DNA of 64,000 nucleotides from Pseudocercospora fijiensis CIRAD86 (GCF_000340215.1 NW_006921555.1:62001-126000); one strand, 5' to 3'; counted from the first letter of the stretch, positions 1 through 10,640 are shown. Numbers and translations: made by a program. Notes: a model not told the origin generated them from the letters alone.

Positions 1-118
1 GCCGACTATCGGTAATAGGCTACCTATCGATATAGAATACGCTTTTAGTATATCTAATATCCGCGGCTAGATCCGTAATCTACTTATACCTTTTATAGCG
101 TATCGGCTAAATAATAGG
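1..118 (+). pseudogene. Reverse-transcriptase-like gene E, segment 1
   Basis: This is a short open stretch that stops at the ATAGG target duplication of element A. When A and one ATAGG copy are taken out, the frame runs without a shift into 19,200 and onward (…AYRLNNRYPPTS…), so this segment and the one after A are one interrupted gene. The upstream part lies outside the window. RIP stops are present. The assignment to a reverse-transcriptase-like gene comes from the later segments. Confidence 0.55.
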
Positions 119-825
119 TATTATAGTAGCTACCTAGAAAGTACCGACAAGTCCTATAAGCTAGCCGCTATACTATAAAGTAATATCGGATTTAAGTTGC
201 CTTAGTAGTAGGGGCCTCTAGCGAAGCAGGTCGCCTAGTTAGCCGCCTATTTAGCCGTATAACGTAATATCTTAGGGACTCTCGCGGAGGCCGTATATAG
301 TAGAATAGTACGTTATATATTAATATACGAACGACGGGACTATACTAAACTACGCGTACGCGGATACGGACGATAGCAAGCGAGATATATAGAGTCGTAG
401 GATAGATCCGAGTAGTAGGAAGGAACCGGAAGATAGGGAAGAGCTAGGAGAAATATATTTGCTAAAGAGCGGTTAAACGAGTTCGTATACGCGCGCCGCG
501 TAAGTTAGCTAGGTAATAAAGTCGCTACGAGATAGCGGATAAGCGGGATACGCGCGCGCGAGCTTAGCGCGTAGGAAAAGACCTAAAAGTAGAGGTTTAC
601 TAAGAAGTAAGTAAGTAAGATATATATACCTACGCTTACGCCTCGGACGCGCTAGACGCCCGTAGGGTAGGATACTAAGAAAGGGGCTCTCCCTCTTCTA
701 AGGTACCCTTCTTTCTTGCTTCGTAGTTCGTCTTATATAGATAGTAGCTATATTAATTTAGTGCTCCCTTTAGTTTAGTTTAAAGTTTAGTATATATTCT
801 TACTACTTAGCCTCTAACCCTTATA
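119..825 (+). repeat. 5' LTR of element A
   Basis: This 707-bp LTR starts TATTATAGTAGC and ends CCCTTATA. It matches 18,505-19,194 and 52,723-53,426 along its whole length, with transitions in the RIP direction and a few small indels (for example at the CGCGCG run near 540-565 and at CCTCTTCTAAGG near 691). It contains an alternating CG tract and a GTAAGTAAGTAAG run near 608-622. Confidence 0.93.
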
Positions 826-826
826 T

Positions 827-2221
827 TACGAACTACGCGCCTAAACTTATACAAACTTAAGTAAGCAAACAAGACCTACTAAGAATACTACGCCGCCTTG
901 TAATACGAGATTAGGTACGCTAAATACTCCCCGGACGTCGCTAAGTAGATCTTAGTACGCGGTCTTAGCGAATAAATAATATTATAAGTCCGCGATAAAG
1001 ATACGAAGACTCTAGACATTACCGAACTATACGCCTTACTTATATATATCGATAATACGACTCGAAACTTCGCGAAAACTATCGCTAACCATAGAGGCGC
1101 CTATACGAATACCGGCCGCTTTATATTACCGTTCGCTATACTACCGTCGAAGTTATAGATACCTTAGACGCCGGCTTTAGTACTAGCTCCTACTATAGCC
1201 CTAATACCGCTAGGCGCCTAGCCTACCGCCGAACCGATAGATTTAAGCGCTACCTCGCTCGGCGCCTATCTACGCGCGCCTCTAGTAAACGGCAAGCTTT
1301 CGGAAGAAAAGAAGTAGCGTTGCTATACGGTAGGAGAATATATCTACTACGGAGTAAAAGGATATATTACTCGCCTCTACCTATCTCTCGTCGGCTAGCT
1401 AAATACGCTAACGATATAGCGAGTTGCCACCGCGAATATTACGACTCTAGATACGCCTTTACTAGCTAGCGCTACTTAAAGCGGCTAGGGAAAAGCTTAA
1501 ACCTTATATATAGTTGTTTATAAGGTTTATTCGTTCTAAAATTAAAAGTATCTACTACTACCTTCCCTTTCTCTAGCTTAGCTATAGAGAAAGAGTTAGT
1601 TTACTAGCCTTTCGTAGTAGAAACGTTAATAGGAAATTAAAAGACATTATTAAAAACTATAGCTCTTATTAATAATAGCGTAACCGGCTACTCTTTTATA
1701 GATTACGACTATACGAGAGAGCTCGGCTTAACGTTCTAAGACCTTATATACGCTCGGGAGTTAGAAATATTTAACGGTACGACCGCGGCCACTAGTAAGG
1801 TAACCTAGATCTACTACTTGTCTCTTACTATCGGCCCGTATACCGAATATATTATGTTTTTTCTTACGAAACTCCCGAAGACTTACCCTATTATTCTTAG
1901 TCTTTCTTAGCTTTAAAAGTATAACCCGGTTATCGACTAGGCCTTCGAATCTCTATCCTTTACGAGTAAGTATTACGTAGAGCACTACTTTAGCGAATTT
2001 AGTTCTACCCCTGATACTCCCTAAGATCGTAACGTATTCGCTATTAGCGCGGCTACCTTCTCGCGTCTTGCCTACGATAAACGTACTTAGATCTTCGCTA
2101 TAATAATATAGGATATCGAGAAAGCTATCTAAAAGCTCGATAAAGCACCGACGGATCTAAGAACGAAACTACTAAAAGAGTATTAGGACCGAGTCTACTA
2201 GTTTTCGAAGAAGGACGCTAC
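827..2221 (+). pseudogene. Element A gag and retropepsin (degenerate)
   Basis: The stretch encodes the C-terminal part of a Retrotrans_gag-type capsid, then a zinc knuckle at about 1,336-1,380. All four metal ligands of that knuckle now read Tyr (Y-x2-Y-x4-Y-x4-Y), as expected when RIP hits TGY and CAY codons. A retropepsin follows; its active-site region near 1,660-1,695 reads ALINNSVTGYSF, where the family has an ALIDSGATG-type motif. The flap-end motif that precedes RT (…YNPVIDWAFES…-like) is near 1,915-1,960. Compared with the copy at 53,430, about 620 bp of N-terminal gag is deleted at about position 834. The frame breaks at 2,221, where Tc1 element B was inserted. Confidence 0.85.
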
Positions 2222-2223
2222 TA

Positions 2224-2245
2224 TATAATTCTTCTAACTTATTAG
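2224..2245 (+). repeat. Left terminal inverted repeat of B
   Basis: The repeat reads TATAATTCTTCTAAC then TTATTAG. The right end in reverse complement reads TAGAACCCTTCTAAC then TTGTTAG. It is preceded by TA at 2,222. Confidence 0.85.
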
Positions 2246-2319
2246 TGCCGGTACGGGGAGAACCCTATACCTCCGAGAGAGGAACTATACCGCTATTTTA
2301 GTAGTTTTTAAATTATTTG

Positions 2320-2339
2320 TAGACCCCGTAGTAGTTCGG
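2320..2339 (+). repeat. Left terminal inverted repeat of hAT C
   Basis: It reads TAGACCCCGTAGTAGTTCGG, probably CAGACCCC... before RIP, as hAT ends often begin CA. After it the two ends remain loosely similar for some tens of bases (TTTAGTTT, GGTTTGG stretches). The direct ATTATTTG duplication lies just outside. Confidence 0.9.
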
Positions 2340-2455
2340 TTTCCGAACTACTAAACGTATATAGTTTAGTTTCTTAGCGGCGAACTAGCTCCCTAGTTCC
2401 GGTTTGGTTTTTTCGAACTATATAGATTCCTAGTTTAAACTAGAGACTATATTAG

Positions 2456-2745
2456 TTTTACTATAAGGACACTCTTATTCGACTGCCGGCTACGATTGCC
2501 GGCTATAATAGTAACTATATTATATTTGCTGTGCTCTTTTGCCGTTACTAGGGCGTAGTTATCGTTACTAGGGCGTAGTTTTACTATAAGGACACTCTTA
2601 TTCGACTGCCGGCTACGATTACTAGCTATAATAGTTACTAGGTTATATTTACTACGCTCTATTACCGTTGCTATAGCGTAGTTGCTATTACTAGGGCGTA
2701 GTTGCTATTACCGGGGCGTAGTTGCCGTAGTTGCGAAAGCTTACT
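2456..2745 (+). repeat. Subterminal tandem repeats of hAT C
   Basis: Two units with a period of about 123 bp begin TTTTACTATAAGGACACTC at 2,456 and 2,579. Each contains the motif GCCGGCTACGATT followed by a second GCCGGCTATAATAG-like motif (altered in unit two). They end in shorter repeats of GTTACTAGGGCGTAGTT. This is the first and densest cluster of the GCCGGCTA motif family that recurs through the element. Subterminal repeats of this kind are typical transposase-binding regions in hAT elements; that role is inferred. Confidence 0.8.
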
Positions 2746-2879
2746 TATATAACGTTACGTAGGCGGCAACAATTAGGGCTTCGCGATATTCTTATACCTT
2801 TTAACTTCTTCCTCTATACCTATACCGATAATAACTACTATCCGCTACGCCCTGCCCCTTTTCCTTATAATAGTAAGAG

Positions 2880-3235
2880 AGAAGCGCGCTACGCGCTAAA
2901 TAGAAGATAGAACTAAAGACCGCGAGTTTATTTTGCCTAGGTATCTAACTAAAAAGCGTAAGACTAAAGAGGAGTACTCCTCGAAGAAGAATTCCGTACG
3001 AGACCGCGAGAGAAAGGAGAAGATAGATAAGGATAAAAGAGCTAAGGATAAGAGAAGAAAGGCGCGGAATAAGGCATTCTATCGATAGCTAGCGCCTATA
3101 GAAAAAAGTAAAGGTTAGAATAAGAAGACAACCTAAGAGAAGGCTAAGAGAAGGAAAGAATTACGGCTAGTTTTCGAGCGTAAAGTTCTAGTAGCGTAAG
3201 TTAATCTAGCTAGCGGCCGTAGCTAGTAGCTATAG
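2880..3235 (+). pseudogene. Lys/Arg-rich protein in hAT C
   Basis: A reading frame dense in Lys, Arg and Glu (…RKEKIDKDKRAKDKRRKA…) with RIP stops runs from near 2,880 to 3,235. The composition suggests a nuclear or nucleic-acid-binding protein or a disordered linker. No domain was recognised. It may be an exon of the next ORF, since the intervening stretch also holds a GCCGGTA motif near 3,249. Both ends are uncertain. Confidence 0.4.
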
Positions 3236-3299
3236 TCGGCAGATATAGCCGGTATATTGTTCTTTAAGACGTTAACTAATAGTATTTAGACCTATAGCC

Positions 3300-4400
3300 G
3301 CTATCTCTATCGATACGACCGATAGTAACGGAGATATTTAGATAGCCGAGAACAATAATACTAGAGTTTAGGATGCCGCGATAGAGCTTAATACTACGAA
3401 TAAAGGAACTAAAAAAAGCGAGGATATACTATACGTCGATCTAGTAATAGGTGTAGTCTTAGGGCCTAACGCTATAAACGATAAGCGCTAGGAGTAGATC
3501 GAGTATAGTTAAAGAGACGAGATACTAGTAAAGGGCTAAGGTATAAGTCCTATTAATCTAGAAAATTATAGTTAAAGCTACTACGAAAAGCTAGCAAGGA
3601 TTGGAATCGAGACTAGTTATCTTTATATCCTCGATATAGAGTAGAAGTTTCTTTATTAGTATTAGAGCGAAGCCTTTACGTCTATAAAGGCAAAGTAGCT
3701 TGCGATTAATACGATCGGGGCTAGGTATCTAGGGACGGTAGAAGTATTACTAAAGAAGGAAGGGATATAGGTAATTATTCTATACTCGGTATATATAGCC
3801 GGCGTTTGTAGCCGGTAGATACTAATAGTTAAATAGAAAGCGTTTCTCGAGGGTAGAGTACTACTACTATATAAAATCTTTACTAAGGTAGAGAGGGCTT
3901 ATATCCGGTATCTAAGCTACTAGTAGGATAGGTTAGTGTTAGAATTTTCTAAATCTCTATATAAGCCTCCGAAGGATTACCTATTTTAGCGATACGGCTT
4001 TATCTTAACTACTCTATAGGTACCCGACGAAGCTCGAGCGCTCTTTAAGGTCTTTACTAAGAAGCGGAAGGAGTTCGAGGATTAGGATTAGTTAATAGAG
4101 CTATTAGTTAGTCTTAGGTTTCGTAGTTAGACTCGGCCTAAGTATTTGCTTATCGAGTATCTTATACCGAAAGAGGATAGATTAAGACTAAAAACGAGCT
4201 TAGATTCGTTAGGTATAGTAGCTCGGTTCCGTTAGTAGGAGAGAGCCGCCGTATAGAAGGCAAAATTTAGGTAGTTAGGGTAGCTAGGAAAGAAATTCTA
4301 GTAGTTAGGCTAGCTAGGGTAGCTAGGAAAAAAAATCTAGTAGTTAAGTAGCTAGGAAACAAAAAAAAAGGTAGCTAGCTATTTACTACCTAGCTATTCC
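3300..4400 (+). pseudogene. Unrecognised gene in hAT C (plus strand)
   Basis: A long plus-strand frame, clearest from about 3,528 to 4,350, has stops only at likely Gln/Trp codons. It includes stretches such as GIETSYLYILDIE and FKVFTKKRKEFED. It ends in a Gln-Leu-Gly repeat encoded by the GTAGTTAGGGTAGCTAGG-type repeats at 4,268-4,370. The protein would be charged and mostly soluble. I do not recognise a family. It could be an accessory protein of the transposon. A GCCGG motif pair at 3,797-3,825 lies within or between exons. Confidence 0.45.
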
Positions 4401-4539
4401 TAACGATACGATACTATAAAAGAAAGGGTGTTTCCCTATAGCTACTAGTATACATCTACTACTCCTAAGTCCTTACCTTACTGTTCGAAACTTTAAAATA
4501 TACCGACTAATATTATATATATACTAGGCGCTATACTAG

Positions 4540-5175
4540 GAAGGGTAATAACGAGACAATAGTCGAAATAGTCTAGTATACGAGCGAGATTGCGACAACG
4601 TCGAGAGGAGGTCGTATACTTACCTTCGAGCCTATCGAGTCCTAGACGACGATTAGGACTAGATTTATCCTCTCCGAATCCTAGTAGTAGGAATTTATTA
4701 TAGGGTACTACTACCTAGTCCTTACCTTTACGGAGTCTAAGTAGACGGTTGTTCGGAGATATAAGAATATCGAGCATTAACCCGGAAATCTTCGAAAAGG
4801 CTAGCTAGGCGTATCTTTAGAGACCCGAGTATATAGAGTAGTTTAATTAATAGGTCTATAAGATATAGTTCCCTTTATACTTACGTTCGAAGGAGTATAA
4901 ACTCCGGAAGTACTCGATACGATAGGGTAGTAAGGAGCGAACGGATATATTCTAGAAGTTCTTTATAGAGGGGGCATTATACCGTTATACGACTTCTCGA
5001 CTTAAAGGTTAACTAGTAATTGTCTATAACTTCTACGGTTTAATCTTAAAATACCCGATACTAGGGGATAGGAACTTATCGCCTACGAACTGTCTCTATT
5101 CTAAACGGTATCGGGAATCTTAAGGAGCGAGGAGAGTTAATATAGATATAGCGTTCTAGAAAGAGGTACGTCTTC
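4540..5175 (+). pseudogene. Charged ORF upstream of hAT transposase
   Basis: A plus-strand frame covers about 200 codons (for example NPEIFEKAS then FNFYGLILKYPILGDRNLSP-like text around 5,025-5,085) and ends at the GCCGGCTATAGCT repeat cluster. It may be the N-terminal exon of the hAT transposase or a separate gene. No zinc-finger ligands can be made out, but RIP would have turned them to Tyr. Confidence 0.4.
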
Positions 5176-5181
5176 TAAAAT

Positions 5182-5229
5182 GCCGGCTATAGCTGCCGGC
5201 TATAGCTACCGGCTATAGCTACCGGCTAC
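5182..5229 (+). repeat. GCCGGCTATAGCT x4 cluster
   Basis: Four tandem 13-bp units (GCCGGCTATAGCT, the last two starting ACCGG) lie just before the transposase frame. It is one of the recurrent motif clusters of element C, also seen near 2,480, 3,797, 7,586, 9,300, 9,491, 9,547, 10,111, 10,730 and 11,521. Confidence 0.8.
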
Positions 5230-7525
5230 TTTAATTAACCGTAGAGATCTAGCTAATTATTATAGGCTACGCTTAGGGAAGCTCTAGGATTAAAGGCTAC
5301 CGATTTCTTACCCGAAGACTTTAAGTAACTAGTAAACGAAATGCTAGCTATAAACGGTCTTCCGGAAGACTTCTACGAAAGGGAGTCTATATAGAAGATA
5401 TACCTATATCTTATAAACTACCCTCCCCTATTTCTCGGCGCGACAATATAGCGTATTATATTTAAAAAGAATAAAGAGGCTACGTTAGACAATATTCGGG
5501 AGATCCTCCGTAATACTCGCTAAGTAGCTATTGCTATCGATAGCTAGTTAAGCCGGACTATAAGTCCCTCCTTCCTCTCGATTATACTATATTTATTAAT
5601 TCGGATTAGAAACTCTAGGAACTTATAATCGGATTCCCTAAAATTCTAGGTTCCTATACTAGTAAGGATATAGCGAAGCTTGTCTATACGGTAATAGATA
5701 GGGTTAGCGTAATAACGAAACTAATCTCGATTACTACGGACAACGCTAGTAATAATCGAACATTATATAAGGCGTTATATATACAATTTACTCGTATATG
5801 TCTTTAAAATTACTAATCGTATCGATAGGGTCGAGTACGTAGAGGAGATTATAAGGTCTATAATCTAGCTTAATCTTCCGAATATTAAGCTCGCTCCGAT
5901 TCCGGATACGTACGATAATACGTACGATAATAACGATAAAGAGGAGCCTATTAATAGCCCTAGCCCTATTAAATCGGAGCTAACGTCGATACTAGTTATA
6001 TCCTTATAGAAGTTTCCCTACCTAGCTTATATAGTTTAAATCGCGATCTAAGCCCTCTTTAAGACGCTTAAAATTGCACTATTAAACGACGACTAATAGA
6101 AGATCCTAGATAAGGATAAAGCAAAGTCGAAAGTCGAGAAACTCGTTATAGTAATAAGACAGGATAAGGTAGATAGCCTCGCTCTCGTTTTATATAAGGT
6201 ATAACTTTTATCCGTAGCTAGTACCCGTAGCCGGCTACCTAGTATAGTTCTAACTCTTTTTCTCTAGCTTCGTCGTCTAGTAATATATACGAACTCGAGC
6301 TTATAGAGATATAACCGATTCGAGGCTATTTAAAAGAACCTAATCGAGCGCCCTAAAACCGATACCTAGAATATCGTATAGAATAAGCGATAGCAAAAGC
6401 GGCCTCCTTAGCGCCTACTCCGTTTTACCTAAGACGTTAAAACCCCGTTCGATTCGAGATTCTATATAGTTATAAGGGGATATACTTTACGTACCGCTCT
6501 CGAGATCTATTAGAGTTCCGAGGGTATTAAGTAGCTCGGGCTTACCCCTACCGAATAGCGCTAAGTAGAGTATCTCGTCGATATTAGCAAGTATTACGCG
6601 AAGGTTACTACTACGATTAGAAGAACCCGAGAACCGACGATCTACCTTATTTTTACGTACTATAACTAGCTCTTTAACGAGCTCGACGAAACCGTAGCTA
6701 AGCTAGCTAAGAAGAGCGTTCCCTAGAAAGTAGCTATAACGAAAGCTATAGATACCTCCTATACTAAGTTATATAAATATTATAGTACTACCTTTTAGTC
6801 GTTCGGGGATATCTATAGCGTTACGTACTTGCTTACCCCGGTAGAAAAGGATATATACTAGTAGAAGCTAGAGAAAAAGGGGGACGAGGAATAGCGTAAG
6901 TATTACTAGACTATTCTAGTCTAAATGCAGCTCCTATAAAGAAAAAGAAGGTTTAGAAGGCTCCGATATTATACCTGTTTCGTAGGTAGGAAGTAGAGGT
7001 AGAAGAGGAAGTAACTACTAAAGTAAATTAAGAAGAGTTCGATCTCTATCGGCGCGTAGGTAAGTACTAAACCCGTAGGCTTAGAAAGAGGGCTAATAAT
7101 CTCTAGATCTTACCGGTCTTCTAGACGAATTCGGAGACGATATTCTCGCTATATAGTAGTAGTTAGAGCCTAAGTTTCTAACGATAGCGTCGGTCGCTCG
7201 GGACGTCCTCGCTATACCGAGCGTAGATATAGGCTATAAGAGGTCTTTTAGTATCGCTTATTACTAGGGCCGCTTTAATCGAATATACTCGCCTACTATC
7301 TTCGAATCTATTATAGTATTCCGATACTATCTCCTCTACTAGAGTCGCTAAGGCAGGATACTTAAGATTATACTAAAGGAGTTAATCGAGGAATTAGAAA
7401 ACCTTAAGATCGAGGAAACCTAGGAGCGTAAAGAGAATACGAAATTTAGTCTAAGCGAAACCTTAATTAGCGATAACGAAGAGGAGGAGGGCGGAGGTAG
7501 AAGGCGATACTAGGTCGAGAAGCGA
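5230..7525 (+). pseudogene. hAT-family transposase (degenerate)
   Basis: This is the cut-and-paste transposase of element C. The RNase H-like part is recognised by a GFPKILGSYTSKDIA stretch followed by SITTDNASNN (about 5,630-5,760), matching the hAT pattern of a GxHTGxNI-like region then the second catalytic Asp in TDNASNN. LPYLAYIV near 6,020 matches the hAT CLAHxxNL motif with Cys and His now Tyr. Further on, YLIFTYYNQLFNEL and the GDIYSVTYLLTP stretch (6,640-6,840) match the hAT mid-region. The C-terminal dimerisation domain at about 7,140-7,335 reads TIASVARDVLAIPS, then a RSFSIA motif, like the family's LSIPATS...ERVFS. RIP stops are frequent. Start and introns are unresolved. Confidence 0.85.
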
Positions 7526-7583
7526 AAACGTATATAGGCTTAGAGTAGCTTTAAGGAAACGAAGCGTTTACGTAGAAGGTAAT

Positions 7584-7612
7584 ATAGCCGGCGTATATAG
7601 CCGGTATATATC
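7584..7612 (+). repeat. GCCGGC motif pair between transposase and histone gene
   Basis: ATAGCCGGCGTATATAGCCGGTATAT is a short paired form of the element's recurrent motif. It lies in the gap between the end of the transposase and the start of the first histone-fold gene. It could be promoter-proximal. Confidence 0.6.
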
Positions 7613-7893
7613 TTTAATATATTTCGAATTCCTAGGACCTAAACAGACTAGTTGCTATAGCAACCTACCCCGCTTATATACAGACTATTTCTAATTCTCT
7701 ATTCGCTCTTCCTCTCCTTCTTCCCTTTCCCTATATTCTTAAAGATAAATATACCTTAAGTATTCCGCTCTTCGGGCCTTCCTAAGCCGGCTACCTACCC
7801 TTCCTTAGGCTACTACCCTTTATACGAATCTAACGATAACCTACTAAGGCGGTTTAATAGAAGACTATTTGTTCTAGAAGGCAAGAAGTATAA

Positions 7894-9295
7894 ATGTCTC
7901 CTTACGATTATATACTTATTAATTTTCTAGGTCCTACCGATATACCCTCGTCGCCTAAACGCGTAGATAAATATCTTTAGAGGCTAAAGGGTAAGGGTAA
8001 AGTAAGCTAAGTATAGGGAGACCGTAGCGAGAACGAGATATCGGAAGAGTAAGACTCTCCGTAGTATATACGAAGGAAAGGGGTTCCTCGGAAAATAGTA
8101 CCGAAAAACAAGAAGGCCTTAGGTAGATAGGAGAAGGCTAAAAAGAGTAGGCGGACGAAGGCTATCGCGAAGAAAAGTTATCTTTCTATTAAAAAAAAGG
8201 GAATAAGGTAGGACTCGACGATAAAGAAGCGGCGCTTTAAACTAGGTACTATTAGCCTTCGCTAGATCCGGCTTTTCTAAAATAAAAGAGGGACCGAGCT
8301 TTTAATCCCTAAGACTCTCTTCTAGCGACTCGTTCGAGAAATTATATTAGATTTTCGGTCTAGTATACGATTTACGGCTAAAGCGATTAGTACTCTTTAG
8401 GAAGCTACGGAGGCATTTCTCGTAACCGAGCTTAAGCTTTTAAACCTCCTTACTATCTATACGAAGCGGGTTACTCTTCGAAATAAAGATATATAGCTTC
8501 TAGCTAAAATTCGGCGTCGGTTTATAGCGGATTAGTTAGAAATTGTATTTAGTCGTTAGATTAACCTAGGAGGAGGCCTATTTTCGCATCCTTTTACCGG
8601 ATATAGGTACCGGCTATATTTCTAATTTTATCTCCGCGCCGTCCCTAAATCTAAGGTACGAAGTAGAAACCTAGCGCTCTATATTTATCCGGCTATTACA
8701 GAGACGAGCTATATTTAGATTAGTTTCTTCGCATATCGCGACCTAGCGGGTAGTAAGCGAAAGGGCGATAGAACGTTTATAATACGTCTCTATTTAGACC
8801 TAAAATACAAAGGTCCTAAGGAGCCCTAGCATCCTAACTATAAGGAGATTCTTTAGCATTAGCACTTTGATCCTCTATACTACGAGGCAGATAGTAAGCC
8901 TACGAGAGAGAAACTTTAACGAGAAATTCTCTATAATGCGTAGCGCTATTATATAGCTATAGATACGCACTAAGTCCGGCAACTCGAAGAAGAATTAAGA
9001 TAGCGTATTAGCGACCGAGGAAGAGATCGATAGTATACTAGTAGAGTCGAGGTTATATAAGCGAAGCATAAGATAATATAGGCTCTTAGTCGTATAGAGT
9101 AACGTACTATATAAATAACTAGGCGTACTACTCTTATTTACTTACGACCTATATCCTAGGATACTCTTCTCGTACTTTTTATACTCTTTTCTAATACCTT
9201 ACCTATAAGCGCTCCGCGACAACCGAGTAAATATAAGCTATAGGGTTTCCGCTCGGTACCTTAGCCTCCGAGATAGGGCGGAGTTGAATTTAGAG
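7894..9295 (+). pseudogene. Histone H3-fold protein with long basic tail and C-terminal extension
   Basis: A rare surviving ATG at 7,894 opens a frame with a 113-residue Lys/Arg-rich N-tail, then a complete H3 histone fold from 8,233 to about 8,530. Landmarks in order are RFKLGTISLR (H3 RYRPGTVALRE), IRLF-N, TELLIPK (family ELLIRK), RLVREI, a DFRSSIRF stretch (family DFKTDLRF), STL-EATEAFLV (AALQEASEAYLV), TIYTKRVTL (AIHAKRVTI) and NKDI-LLAKIRRR. The frame continues in phase for a further 220 codons or so past the fold (FFAYRDLAGSKRKGDRTFII, then a coiled-coil-like Gln/Glu/Arg-rich part near 8,970-9,100). Every stop is TAG or TAA. The long divergent tail and the extra residues before ELL are more like centromeric H3 variants than canonical H3. 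Whether the extension is a fusion or a separate gene is unresolved. Confidence 0.82.
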
Positions 9296-9299
9296 CGAT

Positions 9300-9565
9300 A
9301 GCCGGCACTCGTAGCCGGCATATAGAGACGGTAGTAGGCCTTTTCCTACTAAATAACTAGCTTGTTTAGTATAGCCTACCTAATATTTCTTATATTTACT
9401 AGCAATAGGCCTAGGTTACTTATAAGATTACTATAGCTAGTAAAGGCATTACTAAAGAATATCTATACTATAGTAAGATACTATTATTACGCCGGCTATT
9501 TATTAAAAGGAGGCTTTCGCCTATTACTATGCCAGCTATATATGCCGGCTATATTTCAAAGTCTC
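9300..9565 (+). other. Intergenic region with GCCGGC motifs
   Basis: No coding frame was recognised. Copies of GCCGGC/GCCGGCTAT occur at 9,301, 9,317, 9,492 and 9,543. This is the spacer between the two histone-fold genes. Confidence 0.55.
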
Positions 9566-9622
9566 CCGTACCTGCCTTTTTTAGCCGTACCTGCCTTTTT
9601 TAGCCGTGCCTGCCTTCTTTCC
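9566..9622 (+). repeat. 19-bp tandem repeat upstream of H3-like gene
   Basis: Three units of CCGTACCTGCCTTTTTTAG (third diverged, CCGTGCCTGCCTTCTTT) lie about 250 bp before the H3-like reading frame. They keep CTGCC intact, so RIP was light here. They could be promoter elements of the H3-like gene; the function is inferred only from position. Confidence 0.7.
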
Positions 9623-9851
9623 TTGCTCTAACGTTACTATAATATAGGCTTACGCGAAGCTTACTCTATTGCCTAGCGATACCGCGACACTACCGCTATA
9701 TTTAACCTTCGCATCGATACCTATATCTCTACGCTCTATATCTACTACCTCTATAATACCCTCGCTCCGCGCGCGCCTTCGTACACCTTCGTAACGCACT
9801 TTTTTCCTTAATTCGACGACTTTTATAATACCGAGTCTACTTAACTAAGTT

Positions 9852-10640
9852 ACGACGCCTCGTAAGAAGGGACCTACTGCTTCTACGGGTCGTAATAAGA
9901 CCGGATATAGTAGAACGAGTATAGTATATTAACGTAAGAAGGCTACTACTACTACCGCTAGCTCCGGTACTAGAAAGGGCGTCGCGAGCAAGGCTCCGCG
10001 TAAGATAACGGCGGGTAAGGCTCTACGTAAGACGACGACTAGCGCTTCTACTACTAGTAGTAATAATCGTACGAAGCGTCGATAGCGCCTAGGAAGTAAG
10101 TCCTATTTATAGCCGGTAGCGTAGCTAGTAGCGTAGCCGGTAGCGTAGCCGGTATTCTTATTGTCTTTTTACTAACCCTTCTTTAGCCGTAGCCCTCCGT
10201 AAGATTCGGAAGTATTAGAAGAGTTCTAATCTCCTAATCCGTAAAGCTCCTTTCTAACGACTTGTTCGCGAAATTGCCTAGGTTTATAGAGTAGACCTTA
10301 GCTTCTAAGCCTCCGCGATAGGCGCCCTTTAAGAGGCTATAGAAGCCTACCTAGTTCGTATCTTCGAATGTGTGTTTCTCGTCTACCTCTTTTTAGACTA
10401 TACTAATACTATTTTAGCGGTTAGCCTTATAGCTATCTACGCGAAGCGTATAACGATTATAGACAACGATTTTAAAGCACTCGATTAGATTCTAAAAGGC
10501 TAGAATGTCTACATTCGAGATAGTGCTAGGTAGTATAGATATTCTAGTAGGAAGGGTATTCGTAGTGTCGTTTATAAGCTTTTCTATATATAAATTAAGC
10601 CGCTATTATACGGCGCTATATACCGCGCTCTAAATACTCT
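9852..10640 (+). pseudogene. Histone H3-like gene with two introns, in hAT C
   Basis: Exon 1 (to 10,095) encodes a Lys-rich H3-type tail, including ASKAPRKITAGKALRKTT, close in style to the H3 tail. A GT-AG intron at 10,096-10,196 (GTAAGT … ACTAACCCTTCTTTAG) interrupts the Thr codon of the R-P-G-T-V-A-L motif. Exon 2 then reads VALRKIRKY-KSSNLLIRKAPF, RLVREIA and SAIGAL-EAIEAYLVRIFE. A 47-bp intron at 10,370-10,416 (GTGTGT … TACTAATACTATTTTAG) follows. Exon 3 reads SVSLIAIYAKRITI then NDFKALD. With both introns out, the alignment to canonical H3 is gap-free through this core. Dashes are RIP stops at Gln positions. A C-terminal extension may run to about 10,640. The start codon is not visible. 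Confidence 0.88.
10096..10196 (+). other. H3-like gene intron 1 carrying GCCGGTAGC repeats
   Basis: The donor GTAAGT, branch-like CTAAC and acceptor TTTAG are all intact, and splicing restores the Thr codon of the PGTVAL motif. Its interior (10,110-10,155) is made of about three GCCGGTAGCGTA repeats plus a CTAGTAGCGTA variant, the same motif family found between the genes of element C. Confidence 0.85.

Noticed and set aside
2880..3235. A third histone or H1-like gene
   Set aside because: Lys/Arg/Glu-rich composition only; no histone-fold or winged-helix landmarks could be seen.
8600..9295. DUF3435-type tyrosine recombinase (Starship captain) in the region after the histone fold
   Set aside because: A LYLDLKYKG stretch looked superficially similar, but the R...HxxR...Y catalytic layout was not found and the flanks fit a hAT element with an 8-bp duplication.
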